Assembly: GCA_017656165.1 (NCBI GenBank)
Contig: JACDOL010000003.1
Span: 1-64,000 of the forward strand
From: Desulfotomaculum sp.
GTDB lineage: Bacteria; Bacillota; Desulfotomaculia; Desulfotomaculales; Desulfohalotomaculaceae
DNA length: 64,000 bases
Direction of reading: 5' to 3'
Position numbers and translations under genes: made by a program. This document shows, in pieces, positions 52,233 through 62,885 of this stretch (the stretch's first letter is position 1; each line of letters starts with the position of its first letter). The notes beneath the pieces are model-generated. The model did not search any database and was not told the origin of the DNA. It saw only the letters and a program-made list of their open reading frames with translations.

Positions 52233-52541
52233 TTACCCTTTGTCCACCTTATTATTTACCGCTTCCACCTTACCGTTCATAGTTAGTTTTTTATCCCTGC
52301 GGTCATCAATACGTATAGTGGTCACAACCCTCATGGATCCATTGTCAAAAGGCACTTCATGCATTTCTCTAACTACACTTAATATTTCATCCAACTCTCC
52401 TTCAATTACTGTTCCCATAGGTGTAAGCTGGTATTTTAAATTATCCTGCTTTTTCAGCACCTTTACACAGTCAGCAACATAATCACTTAAACTGGGAGTT
52501 CCTGTACCAATGGGTATAATCTGCACTTCAACAACAGCCAT
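52233..52541 (-). CDS. MTH1187/YkoF-type thiamine-binding family protein
   Basis: VVEVQIIPIGTGTPSLSDYVADCVKVLKKQDNLKYQLTPMGTVIEGELDEIL. Confidence 0.9.
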   Translation of the reverse strand: MAVVEVQIIPIGTGTPSLSDYVADCVKVLKKQDNLKYQLTPMGTVIEGELDEILSVVREMHEVPFDNGSMRVVTTIRIDDRRDKKLTMNGKVEAVNNKVDKG

Positions 52542-52578
52542 ATCTATCTCCTCCATTCTTCTGTTAAAGTATTAGCTC

Positions 52579-53529
52579 TTATTTTACTGCTGGTACCATT
52601 AATTTTAACCGTCCTGGCATAACCTCAATATTAAGAGGCAGACCTGGACCAGGTTCACCATCTATGTCAGTCTTAATACTGTCATTTGATGTAACTTTAA
52701 CCCACTTTGTCTGATGATATTCAACCAGCGGGTGATTAAGATGTGCTCCCCGTCCCTCATAAGCCCGTAAAAGCAGGGGAACCAGCTGGGCTGGTGAACA
52801 TTTCTTAAGTATTACCACATCCAATTTTCCATCAGTAATTGAAGCATTGGGAGCTACATTTCTAATGCTGCCGGCAGTGGTAGAGTTAAGTACCAAAAAA
52901 AGCATTACTTCTTCTTCTATTTCAAAGCCTTCACCTTGTATATTTACTGCAATGGGAGAAGCCTGCCAAACATGTTCTAAACCCTTTAGGTAATAACCCG
53001 TTACACCTAGGCGGCTTTTAATTGCATTGTTGACTTCTTGAGATATGGTTGTTAAAACCCCTGCACTGGCCACATTAACAAAATACTGTTCATTTATTTG
53101 GCCTACATCAACATTTATCACATCTCCAGCTAAAAGTCTTCTAACAGCAGTACCAGGCTGCCGTTCTAAACCCAGTGCAGTGGCAAAATCATTAGCTGTA
53201 CCAGATGGAATGATTCCCACCGGCAGGTCAGCCTTGGCATGTAAAAGCCGGTTGACTGCGCGGCTTAATGACCCATCTCCCCCGGATATAAATAAAACCT
53301 GGTACTGGTCAATAGTTTTAAAAACCTGATCATATTCCAGCTCCGGTCCAATGCGGTAAAATGTAGGTAAATAACCAAAAGAATGACACGCCTCTGTAAC
53401 TTGATCCAGCTGCTGTGGAAAGCTGTGATTGCCGCTGGTGGGATTATATATTATTAAAGCTCTCTGCAAAGAAGCCACCCCGCTAACTGTGAAAATTCTA
53501 CCTAGTAAGTATATCAAATGATATGGCAA
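52579..53529 (-). CDS. diacylglycerol kinase family lipid kinase
   Basis: ALIIYNPTSGNHSF; LFISGGDGSLSRAVNRLL; GIIPSGTANDFATALGL; start uncertain (GTG near 53478 possible). Confidence 0.93.
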   Translation of the reverse strand: MPYHLIYLLGRIFTVSGVASLQRALIIYNPTSGNHSFPQQLDQVTEACHSFGYLPTFYRIGPELEYDQVFKTIDQYQVLFISGGDGSLSRAVNRLLHAKADLPVGIIPSGTANDFATALGLERQPGTAVRRLLAGDVINVDVGQINEQYFVNVASAGVLTTISQEVNNAIKSRLGVTGYYLKGLEHVWQASPIAVNIQGEGFEIEEEVMLFLVLNSTTAGSIRNVAPNASITDGKLDVVILKKCSPAQLVPLLLRAYEGRGAHLNHPLVEYHQTKWVKVTSNDSIKTDIDGEPGPGLPLNIEVMPGRLKLMVPAVK

Positions 53530-53558
53530 GCAAAAACCCTTCTAAGAAATTTAAGAAA

Positions 53559-55943
53559 TTACTGTAAACTTTTTCTACCCGTTTGTATCCATAATTGTTT
53601 TCCATCTGTTTTAACAATTACCGCCCCATGGGTATCTGTACGGTATATCCGGCTGCCTAATTGTTTAAGCGCTTTAATTGTTTCTGGAGCAGGATGACCA
53701 AACCTGTTGTTTTGCCCCACTGATATTACTGCTGCTTGCGGGTTGACCGCTTTAAAAAATTCCGGTTCAAAAGAACTGCTGCCGTGATGGGGAACTTTTA
53801 ATACATCAGCGTGCAGATCAGTACCTGTTTTAACTAATATGTACTGCTGGTCTTTTTCTATGTCGCCGGTAAATAAAAATATGCACTGGCCATAAGTTAT
53901 CTTAACCACTAATGAACTGTCATTAAGATTATTGCTGGGGCCAGAAGGTGACAGTATTTTTACTGCCACCTTGTCCCCCAGTCTTAATCTATCTCCTGCC
54001 CGTGCTTCTTTGACCATAATTCCCCTTTTATCTAGGTTTGATAATAACCTTTTATACTCTGTGGCGGGTAATTCTTGGATACCGCTAATTCTATCTCCTT
54101 TTCCCAACGGGGCTACCACCACAAGTTTTACCGGCAGGCGCTTTATAATGCCTGCAGCACCTCCGGCATGGTCTTCATGGGGATGACTAAGGATTAATAC
54201 ATCCAAGCTGTTTATACCCAACCTTTTAAGATAAGGAAGTACCACCTTATTGCCAGCACCAGTTTTAGTTTTAAACTCATCCTTCCAGCCCCCGGTATCA
54301 ATGAGCAAATTTTTACCGGCCGGCATCTGCACTAGGGCAGCATCTCCCTGCCCCACATCGATAAAATGTACAGCTAAAACATTTCTTCCTTGGTTTAAAA
54401 ACCAGCTGCCCAGTAAAACAATGATAAGCACAGCTGCCGAAGCACATATATACTTCTTACGTCCGGTTGAAACTTTACCCCTGCTGAATAGGTAGGGAAT
54501 ACAAGCTAGAAAAAAATAATATACTGCAATCATCCAAAACGGCGGTGACGGCAAAAATACTGCCGCATGACGTACCGAAGATATAGTTTTTACAATCCAA
54601 AACAGTAAGTCCAGCACCACTCCAGTGGAAGCATTAAGAATGTAAGCGGCAGGAATAAAAATTAATCCTATTAAAATAGAAATTCCACTTAATAGCATAA
54701 TTAATGATACCAGCGGTACCGATATAATATTGGCTGCTATTCCCACCAGTGAAATCATATTGTAATGATATGCTATCAATGGGGCTGCTGTTAATTCCGC
54801 TACCAGCGGTACCGCTATCACCAGTGTTATTTTAGAAGAGAGGAAACTTAAGAATTGCTGAACAGTAGGAGTAAGATATAAAAGCCCCCATGCAACGGCA
54901 AAAGAAAGCTGAAATCCCGGTTCAAATAAAGCCCATGGGTAAAACCATAATATTATCACCGCCGCCAGCGCCATGGCCGTGGGCCAGTCTTTTTCCCTGC
55001 CCAGCTGCCTGGCCCAGAGCGCTAAAACTCCCATAATAACAGCCCTGGTAACTGCTGGTCCCATACCTGTCATTAATGCATACAAAAAAAGTACCATTGT
55101 CCCTGCAGGTGCTTCCCAAGCTGGAGGTAGACGCAGCAGGTAAAATAGCATCATAAAAAAAGCCAGCACTAGTGCGACATGAAAACCGGATACACACAAA
55201 ATATGCACCATGCTCGCTGTCTGAAAGTCATTGCTTACTTCTTCAGAAATCATACCCCTGCTGCCAAACAGCATCCCCTGTACCAGCGCTGACTGTTCTG
55301 GTAAAAGAGTTTTCTCCAGTAACCCTGTCAGCTTATTCTTACACGTTAATGCTGCTTTTTTAATTCCACCGCAGGATAAAGTTCCTACTTTTTTTATTTT
55401 TTCACTATCCCACACCGGCATAACAACATATATGCCCCTGCGCTGCAGGTACTGCCGGTAATCAAACTGCCCGGGATTACCGGGAGAAGCAGCTGATTTC
55501 AATTTGCCATTGACATATAACAAGTCACCGTATGTAAAAACATTATCAGTTTCATAAACACAAACCTGTACAAGGCCCTGAACTGGCAGCACCCGTCCCT
55601 CAACCAGCAGCTTGTCAATCTTAAGCAGATAAAAGACTTTATCAGGTCGAGCATCCGGCTCTTTAACTACCGCCCCCACAATAGAAACTGGTTTATCTAG
55701 ATAACTCACCAGCTGATTATCACTTTTTAAATCTGCTGCCGAAGAGTTAGCAATTCCCAGGCAGAAACAAAGTGCTGCTAGAACCCGGCTGGTATTCCCA
55801 GTACACTTCAGGTAGCAAATAACAGCAGTTATAAGCAGAACTAATGAAATTACCAGCACCCACCCCAGCGATGTAGGATAGATATGCCCGGTAATAACAC
55901 CCATTATAAAGACCAGGCAGAATTGCATTAGCGGCCTATTCAT
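53559..55943 (-). CDS. comEC: ComEC/Rec2 DNA internalization protein
   Basis: DUF4131-like N-terminus, Competence domain, metallo-beta-lactamase DVLILSHPHEDHAGGA and VPHHGSS. Confidence 0.96.
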   Translation of the reverse strand: MNRPLMQFCLVFIMGVITGHIYPTSLGWVLVISLVLLITAVICYLKCTGNTSRVLAALCFCLGIANSSAADLKSDNQLVSYLDKPVSIVGAVVKEPDARPDKVFYLLKIDKLLVEGRVLPVQGLVQVCVYETDNVFTYGDLLYVNGKLKSAASPGNPGQFDYRQYLQRRGIYVVMPVWDSEKIKKVGTLSCGGIKKAALTCKNKLTGLLEKTLLPEQSALVQGMLFGSRGMISEEVSNDFQTASMVHILCVSGFHVALVLAFFMMLFYLLRLPPAWEAPAGTMVLFLYALMTGMGPAVTRAVIMGVLALWARQLGREKDWPTAMALAAVIILWFYPWALFEPGFQLSFAVAWGLLYLTPTVQQFLSFLSSKITLVIAVPLVAELTAAPLIAYHYNMISLVGIAANIISVPLVSLIMLLSGISILIGLIFIPAAYILNASTGVVLDLLFWIVKTISSVRHAAVFLPSPPFWMIAVYYFFLACIPYLFSRGKVSTGRKKYICASAAVLIIVLLGSWFLNQGRNVLAVHFIDVGQGDAALVQMPAGKNLLIDTGGWKDEFKTKTGAGNKVVLPYLKRLGINSLDVLILSHPHEDHAGGAAGIIKRLPVKLVVVAPLGKGDRISGIQELPATEYKRLLSNLDKRGIMVKEARAGDRLRLGDKVAVKILSPSGPSNNLNDSSLVVKITYGQCIFLFTGDIEKDQQYILVKTGTDLHADVLKVPHHGSSSFEPEFFKAVNPQAAVISVGQNNRFGHPAPETIKALKQLGSRIYRTDTHGAVIVKTDGKQLWIQTGRKSLQ

Positions 55944-56040
55944 AAACTCACCTTATCTTAATTTTTTAGTGAATGCTGGTACCTATAAAAATAATTACAA
56001 TGATTTCAATGTCACGTAATTATTTTCAGCAATCACTTAG

Positions 56041-56673
56041 CTAATAGACAGATATCAAATTTTTTATGCTCTCATATTTCTTATCCCCTATACCCGGCAC
56101 TTTTTTTATTTCTTCTATCGATTTAAACATACCATTACTGCTGCGGTATTCAATTATCCGTTTTGAAAGTGCCGGACCTATACCCGGCAGCGAAGAAAGC
56201 TCAGCCTCCCCGGCAGCATTGATATTTATTTTCCTGCCGCCATCCCCCTGTAAATGCCCACCATTTCCGGTTAAAAGGGAGTTATCGCCCTGCATGTAAA
56301 CTGCTTGCCCCTCTTTATTTTTTATTAACGGCGGCACATAAATTTTCTGCCCATCAACCAGCGGTGCTGCCAGGTTTAACTTGTTTAAATCTGCATCTTT
56401 TTCCCCTCCAGCCATTTGCACAGCATCAATTACCCGGCTGTTTTGTTTCAACCTATATACCCCCGGTTTTTCCACTGCCCCGCTAACATGCACCACCACT
56501 TCTCGTTCAGCAGAAACATCTTTTTCTTCTTTTTCAGCCACCAGTACCGGCTGCTGGAAATTGGCTGCATACTTATGCTGTGCTAAACGGTAACCAGAAC
56601 CAAATAAAACCGCTGACAGTAAAATAATTATCACCAGCTGTTCCCTGCGCCCCAAATCAAACATTGACAGCAC
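56041..56673 (-). CDS. comEA: ComEA helix-hairpin-helix DNA-binding protein
   Basis: SLBB region then ININAAGEAELSSLPGIGPALSKRIIEYRSSNGMFKSIEEIKKVPGIGDKKYESIKNLI. Confidence 0.95.
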   Translation of the reverse strand: MLSMFDLGRREQLVIIILLSAVLFGSGYRLAQHKYAANFQQPVLVAEKEEKDVSAEREVVVHVSGAVEKPGVYRLKQNSRVIDAVQMAGGEKDADLNKLNLAAPLVDGQKIYVPPLIKNKEGQAVYMQGDNSLLTGNGGHLQGDGGRKININAAGEAELSSLPGIGPALSKRIIEYRSSNGMFKSIEEIKKVPGIGDKKYESIKNLISVY

Positions 56674-56765
56674 CTGCCAAAAATAATTAATACCTGTAAA
56701 TTCTTGACAAAGTGACGTTTTCCCTCTTTTTGTTTAAATATTCTCTACATTTTTTGCTTCTTAAA

Positions 56766-57437
56766 CTATGTATCACGCTCATTAATAAATAATTTACCAT
56801 CAGCTGTTAAGTAGGCTATTAAAACCTGCTCAAGCGATAGATTTTTTTCTTTGAGCTTTTTTATTATCCAATCTCTAGTTACATTTGCTTCTTTAAGAGA
56901 GCCATTTATTATCTCTCCGTCCATAACTAGTACCAGCGGAAGCCCCTCATAACCAGTAGGTATTCTCAAATCCCCGGGGGTTAACGGCCGTTTTTGGAAC
57001 TTTGGTATAACACTTAGCCTCCCGGAGTTTTCTAGTATAGCAAATTCTACATCTTGTATATCCACTACACCTTTTTCTCTCAACTGGGCCATCAAATCAT
57101 CCAGGTTGTATCTTGATTTTTTCATTTCACCACGCAGCAGTTTTCCGTTTTTTATAATTACCTGGGGTTCTCCACAAATCACCAATCTTATTGGTCTGCT
57201 AACCAATGTCAGCCAGGATAAAAATACTTCTAAAATTCCCAGCACGGTTATAGGAATTAAACCATGCCACAGCGGAATGTCTTTTTCCTCCATGGGAATG
57301 GCAGCCAATTCAGCAATAATTATGGCTACCACAAAATCAAAAGGCGAAAGCTGTCCTATTTCCCTTTTACCGGTAAGTCTTAAAATAAAAAGAACATAAA
57401 AATACACTATTATAGTCCGGAAAATAATATCCGCCAA
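56766..57437 (-). CDS. YetF/YkjA-like DUF421 membrane protein
   Basis: RLTGKREIGQLSPFDFVVAIIIAELAAIPME; SRYNLDDLMAQLREKGVVDIQDVEFAILENSGRLSVIPK. Confidence 0.92.
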   Translation of the reverse strand: MADIIFRTIIVYFYVLFILRLTGKREIGQLSPFDFVVAIIIAELAAIPMEEKDIPLWHGLIPITVLGILEVFLSWLTLVSRPIRLVICGEPQVIIKNGKLLRGEMKKSRYNLDDLMAQLREKGVVDIQDVEFAILENSGRLSVIPKFQKRPLTPGDLRIPTGYEGLPLVLVMDGEIINGSLKEANVTRDWIIKKLKEKNLSLEQVLIAYLTADGKLFINERDT

Positions 57438-57503
57438 AAAAAATCACCAGCCTTGCCTGCAAATAAGGTCATATTATTATTTGCAGGCAGGACTGGCATC
57501 TAT

Positions 57504-58103
57504 TCATTTCCCCTTCCTGGCCCCGGGAAATACGCCTCCCCTAATACTGCGGGCATCAGAAATATTAAAAAAGGTGTTAGGTGCTGCCTCATCGAGCATT
57601 TTAATTACCCTGTTTAAGTCTCGGCGCTTCACTATTACAAAAAGTATCTGCTGCGGGCCGCTTCGTCCTGCTCCAACTACACTGGTTACTCCAAATCCCT
57701 GGTCACGCAGCATGTTAATAATATCCCCCGCTTTATCGCGGCGGGGGAATATCTGCAGTGATACATAGCCCACTGCCATTATACTCTCTATCCAACCCCC
57801 CACGTAATTTCCGGTAGCAAATCCGCCAGCATAGGCTATCACTTTAAAGGGATCATCCATCCCCCCGGCCATAACCTTATTTAAAGCTATGATAAATATA
57901 GCAACTTCAATAAAACCTATTACTGAGGCTGTAAATTTTTTCTCCCTGGTAAGCATTAAAATCCTAATCACATCCAGGGCCATATCTACAACCCGGGCAA
58001 AAAATATAAAAAGGTAGCCAAAGATTACGTCTTCCAAAAAAGCACCTCCAGCATTTATTCTTCTCAGCGGTAAGGTATTTACACCCCGGAAACACGCCAG
58101 CAC
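57504..58103 (-). CDS. DUF2179 / UPF0316 family membrane protein
   Basis: RVVDMALDVIRILMLTREKKFTASVIGFIEVAIFIIAL; GNYVGGWIE. Confidence 0.9.
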   Translation of the reverse strand: MLACFRGVNTLPLRRINAGGAFLEDVIFGYLFIFFARVVDMALDVIRILMLTREKKFTASVIGFIEVAIFIIALNKVMAGGMDDPFKVIAYAGGFATGNYVGGWIESIMAVGYVSLQIFPRRDKAGDIINMLRDQGFGVTSVVGAGRSGPQQILFVIVKRRDLNRVIKMLDEAAPNTFFNISDARSIRGGVFPGARKGK

Positions 58104-58133
58104 ATATAATTGAAGAACCCGGTAAATACCTTA
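58071..58133. repeat. 63-bp inverted-terminal-repeat element
   Basis: TAAGGTATTTAC...GTAAATACCTTA perfect 12-bp terminal inverted repeats; interior matches 21060 element. Confidence 0.7.
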
Positions 58134-58160
58134 ACTATAATTAGACTTTCTAATAGTACA

Positions 58161-58210
58161 AAAAAGTTCCCCGCTAACCTATATTTATAAGATAAAGCGG
58201 AGAACTTTTG
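58161..58210 (-). terminator. leuS terminator
   Basis: Minus strand AAAAGTTCTCCGCT...AGCGGGGAACTTTT. Confidence 0.65.
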
Positions 58211-58221
58211 ATTTGTTTCCA

Positions 58222-60702
58222 TTATTTCACTACGATATTAACCAATTTCCCGGGCACTGCTATTGTTTTTACTACCTGCTTACCAGAGATAGCTTTTTGA
58301 ATTTTGGGCTGTTCCAAAGCATGTTTTTTCAGTTCATCAGTGCTGATATCAGCAGGAACCAGGATTCTATCCCGCACCTTACCGTTTACCTGTACTACAA
58401 TGGTAACTTCTTTTTCTATTATGGCCTTTTCATCATACTGGGGCCATGATTGACGGTGAACACTTTCACTGTACCCCAGAGCCTGCCATAATTCTTCAGT
58501 TATATGCGGCGCGAAAGGTGACAGCAGCAGAACTGTTATCTCCAGTGCCTCCCGCAGTACTGATTTGTTTCGCTCAGCCTGGGGGACTTTGTCCCGGTAA
58601 GTATAAACAGCATTTACCAATTCCATAATGGCACTAATGGCAGTATTAAAATTAAAGCGGGATTCAATATCCTCTGTCACCTTTTTAATGGTTTGGTGAG
58701 TGATGCGCCGTAGTTCTTCATGCACCCCTACCAGTTTCCCCGGATTTTCCAAGGAAGGCGCATCTTTAATCTCATCATACAGTGTATAATACAAGCGCCA
58801 CAGCCTGTTCAGGAATCTGTTGCATCCTTCAACTCCCCTGTCGCTCCACTCCAAATCACGTTCCGGTGGAGCAGCAAAGAGGATAAAAAGCCTTGCTGTA
58901 TCGGCACCGTATTTTTGTATAATTTCCTCCGGGCTTACTACATTGCCTTTGGATTTAGACATCTTGGCCCCATCTTTTAATACCATACCCTGGGTGAGAA
59001 GGTTTTTAAATGGTTCACGAACATTTACCAGGCCAAGGTCATGGAAAAACTTAGTAAAAAATCTCGAATACAGCAGGTGTAAAATGGCATGCTCAACACC
59101 GCCAATATATTGATCCACCGGCATCCAGCGTTCAGCTTTTTGCTTGTCCCATGGGCCATTTATTTCCTTTGGACTGGTATAACGCAGAAAGTACCAGCTG
59201 GAATCTATAAATGTATCCATTGTATCTGTCTCACGCTTTGCTTCCCCACCGCACTTGGGACATGTAGTATTAATAAAAGAATCATTATCCACCAAGGGAG
59301 ATTTTCCACTGGGATCAAATTCAACGTCGGTGGGAAGAATTACCGGCAGTTGATCTTCAGGCACTGGTACTGTTCCACATTTTTTACAGTAGACAATTGG
59401 TATTGGTGTTCCCCAGTAGCGCTGCCTGGAAATGAGCCAATCACGCAGGCGGTAGTTAACTTTCCTGCGCCCCAGGTTATTTTTTTCCAGCTTTTTAACT
59501 ATTTCTCCCATGGCCTTTTTGTTAGGGAGGCCATTAAATTCACCGGAATTAATTAACACCCCTTCGCCGGTATATGCCTTTTCTAAACCCTCTTTCTCAA
59601 GGTCTATACCTTCTGGCTGTATTACAGGTCTAATTGGCAGATTATACTTGGTGGCAAACTCAAAGTCCCGCTGGTCATGTGCTGGCACACCCATTACAGC
59701 ACCAGTACCGTATTCCAGCAGCACATAGTTCCCCACCAGGATAGGTATCAATTCACCGTTTACAGGGTTTATACAGTGAGCCCCGGTAAATACACCTTCT
59801 TTTTCTGCCGTAGTGCGTGCCAGCTCAGTCATGTTGCGAACTTTTTTAACAAAAGCAGCCACTTCTTCTTCATACTCTGTACCGGATATAATTGTTTGCA
59901 CCAGCGGGTGTTCTGGAGCCAGCACCATATAGGTAACACCGTATATTGTATCCGGCCTGGTAGTAAAAACTTCTATCTCTTCATCCAAGCCGCTTACTTT
60001 AAACTTAATTTCAGCACCTTCACTGCGGCCAATCCAATTCTCCTGCATTACTTTAACTTTTTCCGGCCAACCCTCTAAAAGCTTTAAATCATCCAGCAGC
60101 CGCTCTGCATAATCAGTAATGCGGAAAAACCACTGCTCCAGTTGGCGCTGTTCAACCTTACTATCACACCTCTCACAAGCACCATCTATTACCTGTTCAT
60201 TGGCCAATACTGTACCGCAGGATGGACACCAGTTCACTGAAGCTGTTTTTTTATAGCATTTGCCCTGTTCGTAAAGTTTAAGAAATATCCACTGGGTCCA
60301 ACGATAGTAATCGGGGTGGCAGGTAGCCACTTCCCTTTCCCAGTCATAGCTCAGTCCCAGCTGCTTGAGCTGTTTCTTCATATTGCTGATATTATCCCAT
60401 GTCCAGCCTGCTGGATGAACGCCGTGTTTAATGGCAGCATTTTCAGCCGGCAGGCCAAAAGCATCCCATCCCATGGGGTGAAGTACACGATAGCCCTGCA
60501 TAGTTTTAAAACGGGCCACTACATCGCCAATAGAATAATTACGGACATGCCCCATATGCAGTTTCCCTGAAGGATATGGGAACATCTCCAGGCAGTAGTA
60601 CTTGGGCCTTTCTGAATAATCGGGCGTATAGTAAACATTTTCTTCTTCCCATTTTTTCTGCCACTTTTGTTCAATATTTTTAGGGTTATAACGTTCCTGC
60701 AC
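58222..60702 (-). CDS. leuS: leucyl-tRNA synthetase
   Basis: [48 protein letters not shown] start with GGGAGG. Confidence 0.98.
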   Translation of the reverse strand: MQERYNPKNIEQKWQKKWEEENVYYTPDYSERPKYYCLEMFPYPSGKLHMGHVRNYSIGDVVARFKTMQGYRVLHPMGWDAFGLPAENAAIKHGVHPAGWTWDNISNMKKQLKQLGLSYDWEREVATCHPDYYRWTQWIFLKLYEQGKCYKKTASVNWCPSCGTVLANEQVIDGACERCDSKVEQRQLEQWFFRITDYAERLLDDLKLLEGWPEKVKVMQENWIGRSEGAEIKFKVSGLDEEIEVFTTRPDTIYGVTYMVLAPEHPLVQTIISGTEYEEEVAAFVKKVRNMTELARTTAEKEGVFTGAHCINPVNGELIPILVGNYVLLEYGTGAVMGVPAHDQRDFEFATKYNLPIRPVIQPEGIDLEKEGLEKAYTGEGVLINSGEFNGLPNKKAMGEIVKKLEKNNLGRRKVNYRLRDWLISRQRYWGTPIPIVYCKKCGTVPVPEDQLPVILPTDVEFDPSGKSPLVDNDSFINTTCPKCGGEAKRETDTMDTFIDSSWYFLRYTSPKEINGPWDKQKAERWMPVDQYIGGVEHAILHLLYSRFFTKFFHDLGLVNVREPFKNLLTQGMVLKDGAKMSKSKGNVVSPEEIIQKYGADTARLFILFAAPPERDLEWSDRGVEGCNRFLNRLWRLYYTLYDEIKDAPSLENPGKLVGVHEELRRITHQTIKKVTEDIESRFNFNTAISAIMELVNAVYTYRDKVPQAERNKSVLREALEITVLLLSPFAPHITEELWQALGYSESVHRQSWPQYDEKAIIEKEVTIVVQVNGKVRDRILVPADISTDELKKHALEQPKIQKAISGKQVVKTIAVPGKLVNIVVK

Positions 60703-60725
60703 TTCTTACGCCTCCCGTAAAAATT

Positions 60726-60757
60726 GGGTGGGGTAAACAAACGTTTACCCCGCCTAT
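60726..60757 (-). terminator. hairpin between acyl-CoA synthetase and leuS
   Basis: GGCGGGGTAAACGTTTGTTTACCCCACC then AATTTTTA. Confidence 0.55.
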
Positions 60758-60808
60758 TTTATCATATTTTGTCAAATCACTCAACAAAATGAAATTTAGA
60801 ATATATAC

Positions 60809-62449
60809 TTATTTTAATCCCAGCATTTCTATGGCCTGTTCTCGAAGTTTAAATTTTTGCACTTTACCGCTGGCGGTAGTAGGATAATTATCTACAAATA
60901 ATATATACTGCGGAATCTTATAGCGAGCAATTTTATCAATACAATATTCTTGAATTTCTTCTTTTGTACATGATACCCCTTCTTTTAACTTGATAAAAGC
61001 CAGCACTTCCTCCCCGTACTTGCTGCTGGGAACTCCTACTACCTGCACTTCCTTTACCTTGGGATGAGTGTATAAAAATTCTTCAATTTCCCGGGGGTAA
61101 ATGTTTTCTCCCCCGCGGATAATCATATCTTTTAACCTCCCGGTAATTTTTAGGTAGCCATTCTCATCCGCAATACCCAGGTCCCCGGTATGCAGCCAGC
61201 CATCCTTGTCTATGGCCTGTGATGTGCTGACAGGGTCCTTGTAATAGCCTTTCATAACATTGTAACCCCGGGCACAGATTTCTCCCTGCACCCCTGCTGG
61301 AACCTCTTCCCCGGAAACAGGGTCAACAATTTTGACTTCTACATTGGGCAGTGCCCTGCCCACCGTATTAACTCTCAGTTCAATAGGGTCATCTGTTCTG
61401 GTCATAGTTATACCGGGAGATGCTTCAGTTTGACCATAAGTAATGGTAATTTCCTTCATATTCATCTTTTGAATAACTGCTTTCATAACTTCTATTGGAC
61501 AGGGAGCACCAGCCATTATTCCAGTGCGCAGGGATGAAAGATCATAATTCTCCTTATCCACTTCCTCCAGTTCCATTATAAACATGGTGGGTACTCCATG
61601 TACTGCTGTGCATCTTTCTTTTTCTATAGTTTTCAGCACTGCTTTAGGGTCAAATCTTTCCACCGGAACCATTGTGGCACCACTTACTACACAAGTTAAT
61701 GTTCCCAGCACACAACCAAAACAGTGGAAAAACGGTACAGGTATGCACAACCTATCCCTGTAGGTAAAATTTAAACACTGGGCAATGCTTTGAGCATTAA
61801 ATATCAAGTTAGTATGGGTCAGCATAACCCCTTTGGGGAAACCTGTGGTTCCAGAAGTAAACTGCATATTAATTACCTCATCTGATTCCAGGGAGTCCAT
61901 GCGGGCATCCAGTTCTTCCTCGGATACAGTCTCTGCCATGCCCAAAATATCATCCCAGGTTAACATGCCGGGGTGCTTTTTATTACCTAAAAGCACCACA
62001 TTCTTTAACAAAGGCAGTTTTTTACTATTTAGTTGACCAGGCTGACATTCTTTAAGTTCCGGGCAAAGACTGTAAATCATATCAGTGTAACTGGAACTTC
62101 TTGTACCATTAATCATAAATAAACTGGTACAGTCTGACTGTTTAAGCAGGTATTCCAGTTCAAAGGTTTTATAATTTGTATTTACAGTGACCAGTACTGC
62201 TCCCATTTTTCCAGTAGCAAACTGTAAAATTACCCATTGTGGAATATTAGTAGCCCAAACAGCAATATGGTCACCCTTTTTAATTCCCATGGCCATTAGA
62301 CCCCTAGCCACCCGGCGGCACAGCTGGTTAAATTCTTTATATGTGTAGCGCAGGTCCCGGTCTGTATATACCAGCGCTTCATTATCAGGATACATCTTGG
62401 CCATTTTTTCAAGCAAATGTCCTACGGTAATTTTGTCAGGTTTTTGCAT
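60809..62449 (-). CDS. AMP-binding acyl-CoA synthetase (long/medium-chain fatty acid CoA ligase type)
   Basis: MQFTSGTTGFPKGVMLTHTN; YGQTEASPGITMTRTDDP; GWLHTGDLG; GRLKDMIIRGGENIYPREIEE; TASGKVQKFKLRE. Confidence 0.95.
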   Translation of the reverse strand: MQKPDKITVGHLLEKMAKMYPDNEALVYTDRDLRYTYKEFNQLCRRVARGLMAMGIKKGDHIAVWATNIPQWVILQFATGKMGAVLVTVNTNYKTFELEYLLKQSDCTSLFMINGTRSSSYTDMIYSLCPELKECQPGQLNSKKLPLLKNVVLLGNKKHPGMLTWDDILGMAETVSEEELDARMDSLESDEVINMQFTSGTTGFPKGVMLTHTNLIFNAQSIAQCLNFTYRDRLCIPVPFFHCFGCVLGTLTCVVSGATMVPVERFDPKAVLKTIEKERCTAVHGVPTMFIMELEEVDKENYDLSSLRTGIMAGAPCPIEVMKAVIQKMNMKEITITYGQTEASPGITMTRTDDPIELRVNTVGRALPNVEVKIVDPVSGEEVPAGVQGEICARGYNVMKGYYKDPVSTSQAIDKDGWLHTGDLGIADENGYLKITGRLKDMIIRGGENIYPREIEEFLYTHPKVKEVQVVGVPSSKYGEEVLAFIKLKEGVSCTKEEIQEYCIDKIARYKIPQYILFVDNYPTTASGKVQKFKLREQAIEMLGLK

Positions 62450-62510
62450 ACTTATCCCTCCTCTAAACAATCAGAATATTCTGCAAATAATAGTTAAAAT
62501 AATTAGTAAG

Positions 62511-62535
62511 AGTTAAATACCTTGACTGCATCAAA
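62511..62535 (+). repeat. partial copy of the AATACCTTG repeat end
   Basis: AAATACCTTGACTGCATCAAAA resembles AACACCTTGGATGCGTCAAAA at 13340. Confidence 0.4.
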
Positions 62536-62554
62536 AGTTATACTTTCTGATAAT

Positions 62555-62862
62555 GCAAAAAACTCCCGTCCCTGTTAGGGACGGGAGTTTTTTCCCGCGG
62601 TACCACCCTAGTTGGTAGTAAAAATGGTGGAGCTGAGGGGGCTCGAACCCCTGGCCTCTTGAATGCCATTCAAGCGCTCTCCCAGCTGAGCTACAGCCCC
62701 ACGAATTACCCACTCTTGGTGTATATAACGGCCACCAACCGTCATGGAGTACATATCCCCCATGCATCTCAAGGGCGAGTTCAATGTTACGCTCACCGTC
62801 TCGCACCAACCGACGGCTCTCTGAAGAGCTGCACCATTTACTACTCCCTCTCATTGACTTTG
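62555..62862 (-). promoter_or_regulatory. T-box riboswitch (leucine-type specifier CUC proposed), interrupted by a tRNA gene
   Basis: AGAGAGCC stem I motif, GAACUCGCCCUUGAG specifier region, UAGGGUGGUACCGCGGG T-box, terminator GACGGGAGUUUUUU. Confidence 0.93.
62625..62700 (-). tRNA. tRNA-Ala (anticodon GGC), embedded in the T-box leader
   Basis: GGGGCTG/CAGCTCC acceptor, D arm GCTCAGCTGGGAGAGC, CTTGA-ATGGCAT-TCAAG anticodon arm, AGGGG-TTCGAGC-CCCCT T arm, encoded ACCA. Confidence 0.95.
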
Positions 62863-62885
62863 TATCTCATGTTTTGACGCGTTTT

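Noticed and set aside
62531-62854. ORF-track minus-strand ORFs of 107 and 62 aa
   Set aside because: Lie inside the T-box leader and embedded tRNA; explained by RNA structure.
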